From the NCBI GenBank assembly GCA_003662205.1, contig QMXQ01000085.1, forward strand, positions 1 to 6,742: a stretch of 6,742 nucleotides of DNA. Direction: 5' to 3'. This DNA is from Candidatus Bathyarchaeota archaeon (GTDB taxonomy: Archaea; Thermoproteota; Bathyarchaeia; TCS64). Under the pieces are notes generated by a model that saw only the letters and a list, made by a program, of their open reading frames with translations, searched no databases and had not been told where the DNA came from. The position numbers and the translations under genes are program-made. This document shows positions 1-5,470 of the stretch, in pieces (position 1 is the stretch's first letter; each line of letters opens with the position of its first letter).

Positions 1-1
1 C

Positions 2-373
2 CCCGAGGACCCTGACGAGTCGGCGCGGCGGATACGGGAGCGCATCAGGCAGCTCTCCGGCGCGGAGGTCGCCGTCATCGTCTGCGACACCCACGGCCGG
101 GCGCACAGGGACGGGGAGGTGAACGTCGCCATCGGGGCCTTCGGCATCAGCGTCATCCGAGACCGCCGGGGCGAGCACGACCTTTTCGGATACGAGCTAA
201 AGGTCAAGCGCACAGCGGTCGCGGACGAACTCGCCGCCGCGGCCGAGCTGGTCATCGGCCAGGCTGACGAGGGGATCCCCGTCGCCATCATCCGCGGCTA
301 CGGGTACGAGCGCTCGGAGACGTCGTCGGCGAGGGAGCTCGTGAGGCCGAGGGAGATGGATCTCTTCATCTAG
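2..373 (+). CDS. cofE: Coenzyme F420-0:L-glutamate ligase CofE, C-terminal part (5' end outside window)
   Basis: CofE adds glutamates to the lactyl side chain of F420-0 in a GTP-dependent reaction, giving F420-1 and F420-2, the hydride-carrying deazaflavin cofactor of the archaeal cytosol. The open frame enters from the left edge and yields 123 residues before TAG. Recognisable family stretches are CDTHGRAHRDGEVNVAIG (about visible residues 28-45), DLFGYELKVK, and AAELVIGQADEGIPVAIIRG near the end; these match the conserved core and C-terminal part of CofE/FbiB-type ligases. Family members are about 250 residues, so roughly half is missing. A GTG lies at 119, but coding similarity continues upstream of it, so it is an internal valine and not the start. 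No truncation is suggested; the gene simply begins before the window. Confident family call; regulation cannot be judged because the promoter is outside. Confidence 0.9.
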   Translation, partial: PEDPDESARRIRERIRQLSGAEVAVIVCDTHGRAHRDGEVNVAIGAFGISVIRDRRGEHDLFGYELKVKRTAVADELAAAAELVIGQADEGIPVAIIRGYGYERSETSSARELVRPREMDLFI

Positions 374-392
374 CGGTTGAGAACAGCAGTGC

Positions 393-400
393 TTCTATAA
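393..400 (+). promoter_or_regulatory. Putative TATA box for the zinc-ribbon membrane protein
   Basis: The AT-rich octamer TTCTATAA stands out in GC-rich surroundings, 20 bases after the cofE stop. An archaeal transcription start about 25 bases downstream would fall near 421-426, just ahead of the two candidate GTG starts (427 and 436). The gene therefore probably has its own promoter with a minimal leader instead of depending only on read-through from cofE. Inference from spacing and composition. Confidence 0.45.
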
Positions 401-435
401 CAGATGAACGATTTACCAGACTGCCGGTGGTTGTT

Positions 436-741
436 GTGGTTTACTGCTGGAAGTGCGGGGCGGAGAACGACGATGACGCCGTGAACTGCAAGAGCTGCGG
501 CGCCGCCCTCCGTCCGACCCCTCGCAGGGAGTATCGCAGGCGGTACGAGGACGACCTCTGCTTCGGGTCGGGGCGCGGCGTCCACATCTGGGGCGTCTTC
601 TTCGGCCTCCTCATCATCCTCGCGGGCGTCATCTCGCTCCTGGAGGGGGTAGTCTGGTGGGCGTCGTGGGAGAAGCTCTGGCCCTTCGTGGTCATCCTCT
701 TCGGCCTCCTCATCATCGCGAGCGCCCTCTCAAAGCGGTAG
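436..741 (+). CDS. Zinc-ribbon membrane protein, two transmembrane segments
   Basis: Predicted 101-residue membrane protein of unknown function. The N-terminus MVYCWKCGAE with a second knuckle CKSC gives a CxxC-x10-CxxC zinc ribbon (Cys 4, 7, 18, 21). A basic, tyrosine-rich linker follows (about 28-40). Two hydrophobic segments at about 52-70 and 78-97 are separated by a tryptophan-rich turn (WWASWEKLWP), resembling the two-helix membrane units of LiaF/DUF5668-type proteins. I chose GTG at 436 because many archaeal zinc-ribbon proteins begin MVYC and because GGTGG lies 5 bases upstream. GTG at 427 is in frame and would add three valines; it fits a leaderless transcript from the TATA box at 393. 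The last 29 bases overlap the convergent membrane-protein gene. The ribbon probably faces the cytoplasm; a sensor or scaffold role is possible but not shown. Confidence 0.75.
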   Translation: MVYCWKCGAENDDDAVNCKSCGAALRPTPRREYRRRYEDDLCFGSGRGVHIWGVFFGLLIILAGVISLLEGVVWWASWEKLWPFVVILFGLLIIASALSKR

Positions 742-1429
742 CGCCCTTTTCGCACCTATAGCCGCAGCTATAGCAGATTCTCTCGTGATCCCAGCTCGAC
801 AGCTGGATGCGGGTGAACATCCAGAAGACGCAAAGCCCGATCACGACGAGATCGAAACCCGGGCCTCTCGCGCTGTCAACCCCGACCAGAACGAGGGCGA
901 AACCCATCACGAGGGCCGCGTTCAACGCGAAGCGTAGAACAGGACCCCCCGCCCTCAGCAGACGCAGGTGGAGCAGGCCGACGGCCACGCATCCGAGGCC
1001 GATGAACGCCGTCACCGCGGGGTAATGGATGCCTAGGACGAAGTGGTGGGTCGCCACGACGACCGCCGTGGACGCGCCCACGAGTAGGCCTGAGCAGCCG
1101 GCGCAGAGGGTCTTGCCGTTGACGGCGAACTCGTGTCCATGGAACTCGCCGCATCTCGGGTGATGGCCGTGGACCACGCGGACGCCGAGGAGGGTTGACG
1201 TCCTTGATGGGCCCAGCGTCTCAGGCCTGCGATCTAGGCGGCCGCAGAGGTGGGGGAAGAGCGTCGCCAGGGCGCCCAGCAGGCACAGGGTGGAGAAGAG
1301 AGCCCAGACGTGGAGGCCGGCGGAGCCGGAGGGCACGGGGCGGGGCTGAGACAGGGCGGCGGCGACGAGGGCGACGCCTGCGAGGGAGATAGCCAGCGAG
1401 GCGCGGGCCGCGCTTCCCGTTCTCCTCAG
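713..1429 (-). CDS. DUF2085-like multispanning membrane protein with Cys/His cluster; start uncertain
   Basis: Predicted integral membrane protein of about 238 residues with roughly six hydrophobic segments (about 11-27, 40-60, 113-132, 138-156, 166-185, 192-208). After the second segment comes a Cys/His-rich stretch, HGHHPRCGEFHGHEF then LCAGCSG (Cys 93, 109, 112). This resembles the conserved DUF2085 pattern in which a CH...P region is followed by CARCTG before a helix. The C-terminus carries an extra CYSCGYRC cluster (Cys 219, 222, 226). No ATG, GTG or TTG precedes the first hydrophobic segment. The first GTG (1336) would delete that segment and has no ribosome site. I place the start at CTG 1429, which overlaps the radical SAM stop as CTGA. 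Last gene of a probable three-gene operon. Function unknown; a metal-binding role is inferred from the cysteines. The family match is from memory. Confidence 0.6.
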   Translation of the reverse strand: MRRTGSAARASLAISLAGVALVAAALSQPRPVPSGSAGLHVWALFSTLCLLGALATLFPHLCGRLDRRPETLGPSRTSTLLGVRVVHGHHPRCGEFHGHEFAVNGKTLCAGCSGLLVGASTAVVVATHHFVLGIHYPAVTAFIGLGCVAVGLLHLRLLRAGGPVLRFALNAALVMGFALVLVGVDSARGPGFDLVVIGLCVFWMFTRIQLSSWDHERICYSCGYRCEKGATALRGRSR

Positions 1430-2847
1430 ATGAGGTCTCTCAGCTGCCTCAGGAGGTTCTGGCTCGCCAGGTATCTGTAGGTCCTCCTCTTGAATCGGTT
1501 TGATGAGAAGATGCCTCGGAGCCGCCGGGTCAGGCTGCCGTAGAAGCTGCGGTAGCAGTCGTGGAGCTCCTGCTGCACCTCCTGCCGGGTCAGGGTCTCC
1601 GTCGGCATCACAGCGTGGATCATGTCGTAGTGGGCCCAGTTCCAGTCCTCGATCCAGCCGTTGCGCACCGCCTCCTCGTAGAGCTCGGTCCCCGGGAACG
1701 GCGTCAGGATCATGAAGATGGCGAGGTCGGGGTCCAGGTCGTCGACGAACCTCCTCAGCCCCTCGATGGAGGCGCGGGTGTCCCTGCGGTGGCCGATGAT
1801 GAGGGTCGCCTGGGCGAAGATGTCGTTCTCCTTCAGCAGCTCCACAGCCCTCCGCGCCTGTCCGGGGCTGACCCCCTTCCTGTAGCTCGCCAGCATCTCG
1901 AGGCTGCCGCTCTCCACGCCCAGGAGCACCCACTCGTTCCCCGCCCGCCTCATCATCGGGAGCGACTCCCGGCTCGCGACCACGTCGTCGACCCGGGCCT
2001 GCACGAACCAGAGGACCTCGTCGCCGAGACCTCGATCCACCAGCTCGTTGAAAAGCCTGTCCGCCCGGGGGCCGAAGGCGAAGTTGTCGTCCGTCAGCCA
2101 GATGAACTCCGCGTCGAATTGGTCGCGGCAATACTCTATCTCGTCGGCTATCCGCTTCGCTGACTTGGCCCGCCACCGGTTCCCCCAGAAGGCGCACTGG
2201 CTGCAGAAGGTGCAGCGGTGGCTGCATCCTCGGCTCCCTTCTATGATGAGGTAGCGCCTGTCGCCGGCCATCATCCTGAAGTGGTATCGGTCTAGGTGGT
2301 CCTCGACGAGGTGGTATCCGGGCATGGGGAGCGCGTCCAGGTCCTCGATGAGAGGTCGCGGGGGCGTCGAGACGACCTCGTCGCCGTGTCTGAAGGTCAG
2401 CCCCTTCACCTCGGCGAGGCTGCGGCCGGCCTCCCTCGCCTCGACGACCTCGACGAGGGTCCACTCGCCCTCGCCCCGGGCGATGGCGTCTATGACCGGG
2501 TACTCCTTCAGGCTGGGCTCGGCGAGGGCGGTGAAGTGCTGGCCGCCGGTGATGGTGAGGGCGTCGGGCGCCACCCGCTTCGCCGTCTCAAGCGCCCTGA
2601 CGACGGTGTAGGCGTTGCACGTCGCCACGCTGCTGACGGCGACAACATCGGGCTCCTCCGCCTCCAGCCTCCTCTCCAGCCCCCTCCAGTCGAGCCCCTC
2701 AGCCTGGCAGTCGATGACGGTGACCTCGTCCCTGGGGCGCTCGGCTTCGAGGTAGGCGGCGAGCTGCAGGGCCGCCGTGGGTGGCGGCAGGTACTCCCCC
2801 ATGACGAACCAGAACTCCTTCGGCGGCTCGACGAAGACGACCCTCAA
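1426..2847 (-). CDS. Cobalamin-binding-type radical SAM enzyme (BchE/HpnJ-like architecture)
   Basis: Predicted 473-residue radical SAM protein. Residues 1-140 form a B12-binding-like Rossmann domain (MRVVFVEPPK, PPPTAALQLAAYL, TITGGQHFT at 98-106). No DxHxxG base-off histidine motif is visible, as in many BchE-like members. The radical SAM core begins at GSRGCSHRCTFCSQ, with the iron-sulfur ligands Cys 208, 212 and 215. It continues through WLTDDNF (250-256), VQARVDD (282-288), GVESGS (310-315), TLIIGHRRDT (348-357) and LTPFPGTELYEE (381-392). The C-terminal part from about 420 is basic and family-variable. Relatives methylate, cyclise or rearrange unactivated carbons in lipids, tetrapyrroles and natural products; the substrate here is unknown. 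TTG at 2847 is the first usable in-frame start; a GGAG lies about 12 bases upstream, a long spacing. It sits 51 bp behind uppP and overlaps the next gene by 4 bp, so co-transcription is likely. Confidence 0.9.
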   Translation of the reverse strand: MRVVFVEPPKEFWFVMGEYLPPPTAALQLAAYLEAERPRDEVTVIDCQAEGLDWRGLERRLEAEEPDVVAVSSVATCNAYTVVRALETAKRVAPDALTITGGQHFTALAEPSLKEYPVIDAIARGEGEWTLVEVVEAREAGRSLAEVKGLTFRHGDEVVSTPPRPLIEDLDALPMPGYHLVEDHLDRYHFRMMAGDRRYLIIEGSRGCSHRCTFCSQCAFWGNRWRAKSAKRIADEIEYCRDQFDAEFIWLTDDNFAFGPRADRLFNELVDRGLGDEVLWFVQARVDDVVASRESLPMMRRAGNEWVLLGVESGSLEMLASYRKGVSPGQARRAVELLKENDIFAQATLIIGHRRDTRASIEGLRRFVDDLDPDLAIFMILTPFPGTELYEEAVRNGWIEDWNWAHYDMIHAVMPTETLTRQEVQQELHDCYRSFYGSLTRRLRGIFSSNRFKRRTYRYLASQNLLRQLRDLI

Positions 2848-2898
2848 AACGATCCCGATCTCCTTACATCGATAGGCCTCAAATAGTTATCCCACGGG

Positions 2899-3681
2899 TC
2901 ACGCCAGGTAAGGGATCAGGACCAGAAGGGCGACCAGGCCCAACGCCACGCAGAGCCTCCAGAACTGAACGCGTCTGGCAACGCGCAGCAGGAGGTCGAT
3001 GGAAGCGAACGCCGCAAGGAAAGAGGCGACGACGGCCGCCAGGAAGCTCAGCCCCAGCGCCGGAGCGCCCTCCATCATCATCAAACCGGCCGCGGCGGCG
3101 AACACCGCCGGAACGCTCATCAGGAACGAGACGCGGAAGGCAGCCTCGCCCGAGAAACCCCTCAGCAGCAACGCCGACGTGGTGACGCCGGAGCGCGAGA
3201 CCCCGGGGAGGGCGGAGAGCCCCTGCACCACGCCGAGGAGGAGCCCCTCCCTCGTGCTCAGCGCCTCGGCGGTGCGGGCGCCCCGCCTCCGGGCCGATCT
3301 CTCGATCACGCCCGTCGAGATGAGGGCGACGCCCGTGAGCCCCAGCAGCGCCTCGCCGTAAAAGCTCGCTACCCGCGCGAAGAGGAAGAGGGGCAGCCCC
3401 ACGACCCCCGTCGCCGCCGTGGCTGATATCAGGAAGCGGAACAGCCGGCGGGAGGACTCGGACTCCATGCGGAGGATCCGCGCGAAATCCGCCCTGAAGT
3501 AGACGAGGGCGGCGAGGCCCGTGCCGAGGTGGAGGTAGACGGAGAGGCCTAGGGCGTCGGCGGGCTCCAGACCCAGCAGGGCGACCATGAGGAGGACGAG
3601 GTTCCCCTGGCTTGAGATGGGCAGCCACTCCAGCAGGCCCTGGAGCATGCCTACGATCAGGGCCGCGATAAGAGGCGACAC
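2899..3681 (-). CDS. uppP: Undecaprenyl/polyprenyl-diphosphate phosphatase UppP (BacA family)
   Basis: Integral membrane phosphatase that converts a polyprenyl diphosphate to the monophosphate; in archaea this would recycle the dolichyl-type carrier used for glycan transfer. The 260 residues are near the usual length of about 270 and are largely hydrophobic. The first signature, QGLLEWLPISSQGNL (14-28), corresponds to the bacterial QGxxEfLPiSSSGHL, with Glu 18 conserved but the usual His replaced by Asn 27. The second signature, LPGVSRSGVT (158-167), carries the conserved Arg 163. GTG at 3681 gives MSPLIAALIVG and lies 26 bases downstream of a TATA-like element, indicating a leaderless transcript. 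No ATG alternative fits the N-terminal signature. It heads the uppP / radical SAM / DUF2085-like gene set. Family is secure; the physiological lipid substrate is inferred. Confidence 0.92.
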   Translation of the reverse strand: MSPLIAALIVGMLQGLLEWLPISSQGNLVLLMVALLGLEPADALGLSVYLHLGTGLAALVYFRADFARILRMESESSRRLFRFLISATAATGVVGLPLFLFARVASFYGEALLGLTGVALISTGVIERSARRRGARTAEALSTREGLLLGVVQGLSALPGVSRSGVTTSALLLRGFSGEAAFRVSFLMSVPAVFAAAAGLMMMEGAPALGLSFLAAVVASFLAAFASIDLLLRVARRVQFWRLCVALGLVALLVLIPYLA

Positions 3682-3702
3682 AGACGATAGAGGACGAAGG
3701 CA

Positions 3703-3710
3703 GGATAAAA
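3703..3710 (-). promoter_or_regulatory. Putative TATA box of the uppP operon
   Basis: Read on the minus strand this is TTTTATCC, centred about 26 bases upstream of the uppP GTG at 3681. That spacing puts transcription initiation at or within a few bases of the start codon, the layout of an archaeal leaderless promoter. No purine-rich ribosome site lies between, which agrees. It probably drives all three minus-strand genes down to 713. Confidence 0.55.
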
Positions 3711-3721
3711 CATCTGCGAAG

Positions 3722-3737
3722 CCTGGGGAGCCCCAGG
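3722..3737. repeat. Perfect 7-bp inverted repeat upstream of the uppP promoter
   Basis: CCTGGGG-AG-CCCCAGG: two perfect 7-base arms separated by 2 bases. It lies 11 bp upstream (minus-strand sense) of the uppP TATA-like box and beyond the T-rich tract after the neighbouring zinc-protein gene. The 2-base loop is too tight for a natural hairpin, so a protein-binding site is the better reading. No second copy was noticed in the window. Chance cannot be excluded in GC-rich DNA. Confidence 0.4.
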
Positions 3738-3770
3738 ACCCTAGTTACCTCTGATTGAACCGAATGAGAT

Positions 3771-3790
3771 GAATAAAAAGTGAAAAGTTA
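3771..3790 (-). terminator. T-rich tract, probable terminator of the CxxC zinc-protein gene
   Basis: On the minus strand this reads as T-rich sequence with TTTT and TTTTT runs, starting 28 bases after the TAA stop at 3818. Archaeal RNA polymerase terminates at such T tracts without needing a hairpin. It also separates this gene from the downstream uppP promoter. Inferred from composition. Confidence 0.45.
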
Positions 3791-3817
3791 AGGTGAACCG
3801 GATAAGCTTGAGCCGTC

Positions 3818-3976
3818 TTAGAACGGTCTTCTATGCTTCTGGTAGCACTCACGGCAGTAGACAGGGCGACCCTCCGTGGGCTTGAACGGAACTTCACATT
3901 CCTTCCCACAGTCAGAGCAGATTGCCTTGTGCATCTCTCTTGGGCCGCGGTCGTAACTGCGCCTTCTGTAACCCAA
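3818..3976 (-). CDS. Small CxxC-x17-CxxC zinc-binding protein
   Basis: A 52-residue, highly basic protein. Its core is CSDCGKECEVPFKP followed by RPVYCREC: Cys 20, 23, 41 and 44 form a CxxC-x17-CxxC zinc site, and there is an extra Cys 27. The stretch VPFKPTEGRPVYC is typical of a family of tiny zinc proteins found in archaea and candidate bacterial phyla (CxxC-x17-KCxxC domain, TIGR04272-like; here Tyr replaces Lys before the third Cys). I chose TTG at 3976, giving MGYRRRSYDRGPREMHK. Relatives as I recall them start with a similar arginine-rich MxYxRR...REMHKA leader, and a GGAG is placed 8 bases upstream. An in-frame ATG at 4051 would add 25 residues that do not look family-like. A nucleic-acid-binding role is plausible from its charge, but function is unknown. 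Confidence 0.8.
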   Translation of the reverse strand: MGYRRRSYDRGPREMHKAICSDCGKECEVPFKPTEGRPVYCRECYQKHRRPF

Positions 3977-3984
3977 ATCTCTAA

Positions 3985-3988
3985 CTCC
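3985..3988 (-). promoter_or_regulatory. Ribosome binding site selecting the TTG start at 3976
   Basis: Minus-strand AAGGAG, core GGAG at 3988-3985, is separated by 8 bases from TTG 3976. It supports the short 52-residue form of the zinc protein over the ATG at 4051, which has no comparable purine-rich site before it. Confidence 0.5.
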
Positions 3989-4030
3989 TTTTCTACTAGT
4001 TACACCCAGAACACCGGGAAGGCATCCCAA

Positions 4031-4067
4031 GTATACTGCCACAGGGTGCATGACTCACTCTTTTAAA
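4031..4067 (-). promoter_or_regulatory. Candidate TATA elements for the CxxC zinc-protein gene
   Basis: Two AT-rich elements occur on the minus strand: TTTAAA at 4067-4062 and GTATAC at 4036-4031. The first would start RNA near 4039, the second near 4009. Either gives a leader of about 30-60 bases that contains the GGAG site at 3985, consistent with a TTG start read from a leadered transcript. Which one is used cannot be decided from sequence. Confidence 0.35.
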
Positions 4068-4108
4068 CCTTTGTATTTCTAAAAGCTGACAGCCGAGGAA
4101 AACGAGGG

Positions 4109-4117
4109 TTTATATCC
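4109..4117 (+). promoter_or_regulatory. TATA box for the 106-residue basic protein gene
   Basis: TTTATATCC is a near-consensus archaeal TATA element in a GC-richer stretch. Initiation about 25 bases downstream would fall near 4138, just before GAGG at 4139-4142 and 13 bases before the GTG at 4151. The 3977-4150 spacer therefore holds two divergent promoters. Confidence 0.6.
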
Positions 4118-4150
4118 ACAGGCACGCCTCATCATCGCGAGGACACGAGA

Positions 4151-4471
4151 GTGACGATGGAGGAAGAACCCGTTTCTAAGATCACGTTCGAGCAGATAGC
4201 GGACTTCAAATTCACGGCCGCGTATGAGGCATACTCCAAGGCGTGGGACGAGGAGCACAGGAGCGAGGGGAGGCGCAGGCTGAACGACCTCATCTCCCGG
4301 CTCTTCAATAAGGAGATAAGCTATCCCCGCTTCTACGGCGAACTCAGCCAGTTTCTGGGAGGCCCAGGCAGAGGCCGAGAGTTCCGAAGGGTGCGTATTC
4401 AGGGCCAGAGGAAGCGCGACTACAAGCGCCAGGAGCAGAAGAGAGCCCGACTGAAGCGGCATAAGAGATGA
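4151..4471 (+). CDS. Uncharacterised small protein with basic C-terminal tail
   Basis: I do not recognise this 106-residue protein. Residues 11-70 (from ITFEQIADFKFTAAYEAYSK to RFYGELSQFLGG) look like three or four amphipathic helices with mixed charge and no cysteines. From residue 71 the protein switches to a probably disordered tail in which 17 of the last 36 residues are Lys or Arg, ending in LKRHKR. Such tails usually contact RNA, DNA or ribosomes, so a nucleic-acid-associated role is a reasonable but unproven guess. GTG at 4151 has GAGG 8 bases upstream. ATG at 4157 is an alternative two codons in. A strong TATA element at 4109 and a consistent codon style argue for a real gene. It is divergent from the tiny zinc protein and ends 100 bp before the ATP-grasp gene, which has its own promoter. 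Confidence 0.7.
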   Translation: MTMEEEPVSKITFEQIADFKFTAAYEAYSKAWDEEHRSEGRRRLNDLISRLFNKEISYPRFYGELSQFLGGPGRGREFRRVRIQGQRKRDYKRQEQKRARLKRHKR

Positions 4472-4492
4472 GCGCACCCCGGGGATGAAGCG

Positions 4493-4513
4493 TCTCCGGC
4501 CGCTGACCGGAGA
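4493..4513 (+). terminator. Stem-loop after the 106-residue gene
   Basis: TCTCCGG and CCGGAGA form a perfect 7-bp stem around the 7-base loop CCGCTGA, 21 bases after the stop codon at 4471 and before the ATP-grasp promoter. No T tract follows, so it is not a classical terminator. It may shape the transcript 3' end or be incidental. Confidence 0.3.
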
Positions 4514-4543
4514 GGGGCGGACCCGGGAAAATCCAAGGTAGTA

Positions 4544-4553
4544 AATTTATTTA
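4544..4553 (+). promoter_or_regulatory. TATA box of a leaderless promoter for the ATP-grasp ligase
   Basis: AATTTATTTA, centred near 4548, is an isolated AT-rich element 24 bases upstream of ATG 4572. Initiation would coincide with the A of the start codon, and no ribosome site precedes it, so a leaderless mRNA is predicted. The downstream gene, by contrast, has a strong Shine-Dalgarno site. Confidence 0.6.
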
Positions 4554-4571
4554 GCGTATCGGTGTTGAGAT

Positions 4572-5459
4572 ATGAGGGTCTCTGTGAAGGTACTCATCCT
4601 CTACGGGAAGTCCCCGAGCGCCAACAGCCTAGAGCTGGCGGAGACCGCTGAGAGGCTCGGCCACGACGTGGTGGCAGGCAGCATCATAGACGTCTCCTCC
4701 TACGTCTCCTCGTCCCAGTCCAGGTTCTGGCTCAAGGACGACGAAGTCACCGACGCCGACGTCTGCTTCGTCAGGAGCTTCGGCCCCGGGACCTGCGAGC
4801 AGCTGACCAGGCGCATAAGCATGATCGAGCACATGGAGGTCTCGGGGATCCGCGTGATCAACCCGTGCTACTCCTTCAGGCGGGCCCGGGACAAGTACGC
4901 TACCCAGTACACCTTGGCCAGGGCGGGGCTCCCCATCGCCGAGACCTACACGACGGAGAGCATGGAGAGGGCCTACAGGTGGTCGAGGGAGCTCGGGGTC
5001 TCCGTCTATAAGCCCATCCTCGGCTCCATGGGGAAGGGCTCCCTCAAGTTCGACGACCCGGACATCGCCTACAACGCCTGGAAGATGCTCAGCCGCCTCG
5101 GCCAGCCCCTCATCGTCCAGGAGTACCTTCGCAACCCCGGCCGCGACATACGCGTCTTCGTCGTCGGCGGCGAGGTGGTCGGCTCCGCGTACAAGTACGG
5201 CGCCCCCGGGGAGTGGAAGACCAACGTCGCCCAGGGCGCCCGGATGGTGGATGAGCCGGTCCCAAGGGAGACCCTCGACCTCGGGGTGAAGGCGACCTCC
5301 GCTCTGGGCCTCGACTACGCCGGCGTCGACATCATCGAATCTGAGCGAGGCCCCGTGATCCTTGAGGTGAACGGCGCCCCGGGATGGCAGGCCCTGAAGG
5401 CGGCCACGGGGGTCGACGTGGCCGAGAAGATCGTCAGATTCGCAGCGGCCCAGCGCTAG
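4572..5459 (+). CDS. RimK-family ATP-grasp ligase, MptN/CofF-like
   Basis: A 295-residue ATP-grasp enzyme of the RimK group, which forms amide bonds between a carboxylate and an amino acid, typically glutamate. The N-terminal domain is VLILYGKSPSAN (7-18), with SFGPGTCEQ (69-77) and INPCYSFRRARDKYAT (96-111, Lys 108 nucleotide contact). The ATP-grasp core shows YKPILGSMGKGS (146-157), VQEYL (182-186), RDIRVFVVGGEVV (191-203), EWKTNVAQGA (214-223), GVDIIE (251-256) and LEVNGAPGW (264-272, Glu and Asn metal ligands). Archaeal relatives include MptN (tetrahydromethanopterin glutamate ligase), CofF (F420 gamma-glutamyl ligase) and LysX. The GPGTCEQ region and lack of LysX-type sequence favour MptN/CofF, but I cannot choose. 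Neither cofE nor other cofactor genes are directly adjacent. ATG 4572 fits a leaderless start; GTG 4587 is a weaker alternative. It probably forms an operon with the next gene. Confidence 0.85.
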   Translation: MRVSVKVLILYGKSPSANSLELAETAERLGHDVVAGSIIDVSSYVSSSQSRFWLKDDEVTDADVCFVRSFGPGTCEQLTRRISMIEHMEVSGIRVINPCYSFRRARDKYATQYTLARAGLPIAETYTTESMERAYRWSRELGVSVYKPILGSMGKGSLKFDDPDIAYNAWKMLSRLGQPLIVQEYLRNPGRDIRVFVVGGEVVGSAYKYGAPGEWKTNVAQGARMVDEPVPRETLDLGVKATSALGLDYAGVDIIESERGPVILEVNGAPGWQALKAATGVDVAEKIVRFAAAQR

Positions 5460-5465
5460 GAGGTG
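5459..5465 (+). promoter_or_regulatory. Strong Shine-Dalgarno site deciding the TTG start at 5471
   Basis: GGAGGTG begins on the last base of the ATP-grasp stop codon and lies 5 bases before TTG 5471. It is a near-perfect match to the 16S anti-SD sequence and marks the downstream start, ruling out the longer in-frame extension from 5384 that overlaps the upstream gene. Confidence 0.75.
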
Positions 5466-5470
5466 CACGG

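Noticed and set aside
1561..2163. Long plus-strand open frames opposite the radical SAM gene (also 2296-2886).
   Set aside because: They are shadows of the minus-strand gene: no ribosome sites and no family-like motifs, and the radical SAM motifs on the other strand are unambiguous.
1430..2464. Upstream part of a long minus-strand open frame that continues into the DUF2085-like gene.
   Set aside because: Its translation here is arginine/proline/glycine-rich low-complexity sequence, in a different frame of the clearly real radical SAM gene. Stop codons are rare by chance in GC-rich DNA.
3977..4051. N-terminal extension of the CxxC zinc protein from ATG 4051.
   Set aside because: The extra 25 residues do not resemble the family and contain promoter-like AT-rich DNA; TTG 3976 has a GGAG at good spacing.
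4629..5468. A 279-codon minus-strand open frame opposite the ATP-grasp gene.
   Set aside because: The plus strand shows all ATP-grasp motifs. The antisense product is Asp/Gly/Leu-rich without recognisable domains.
5384..5470. N-terminal extension of the cyclophilin-like protein into the ATP-grasp gene.
   Set aside because: The extra residues are low-complexity Gly/Arg, and a strong SD site with TTG at 5471 marks the start.
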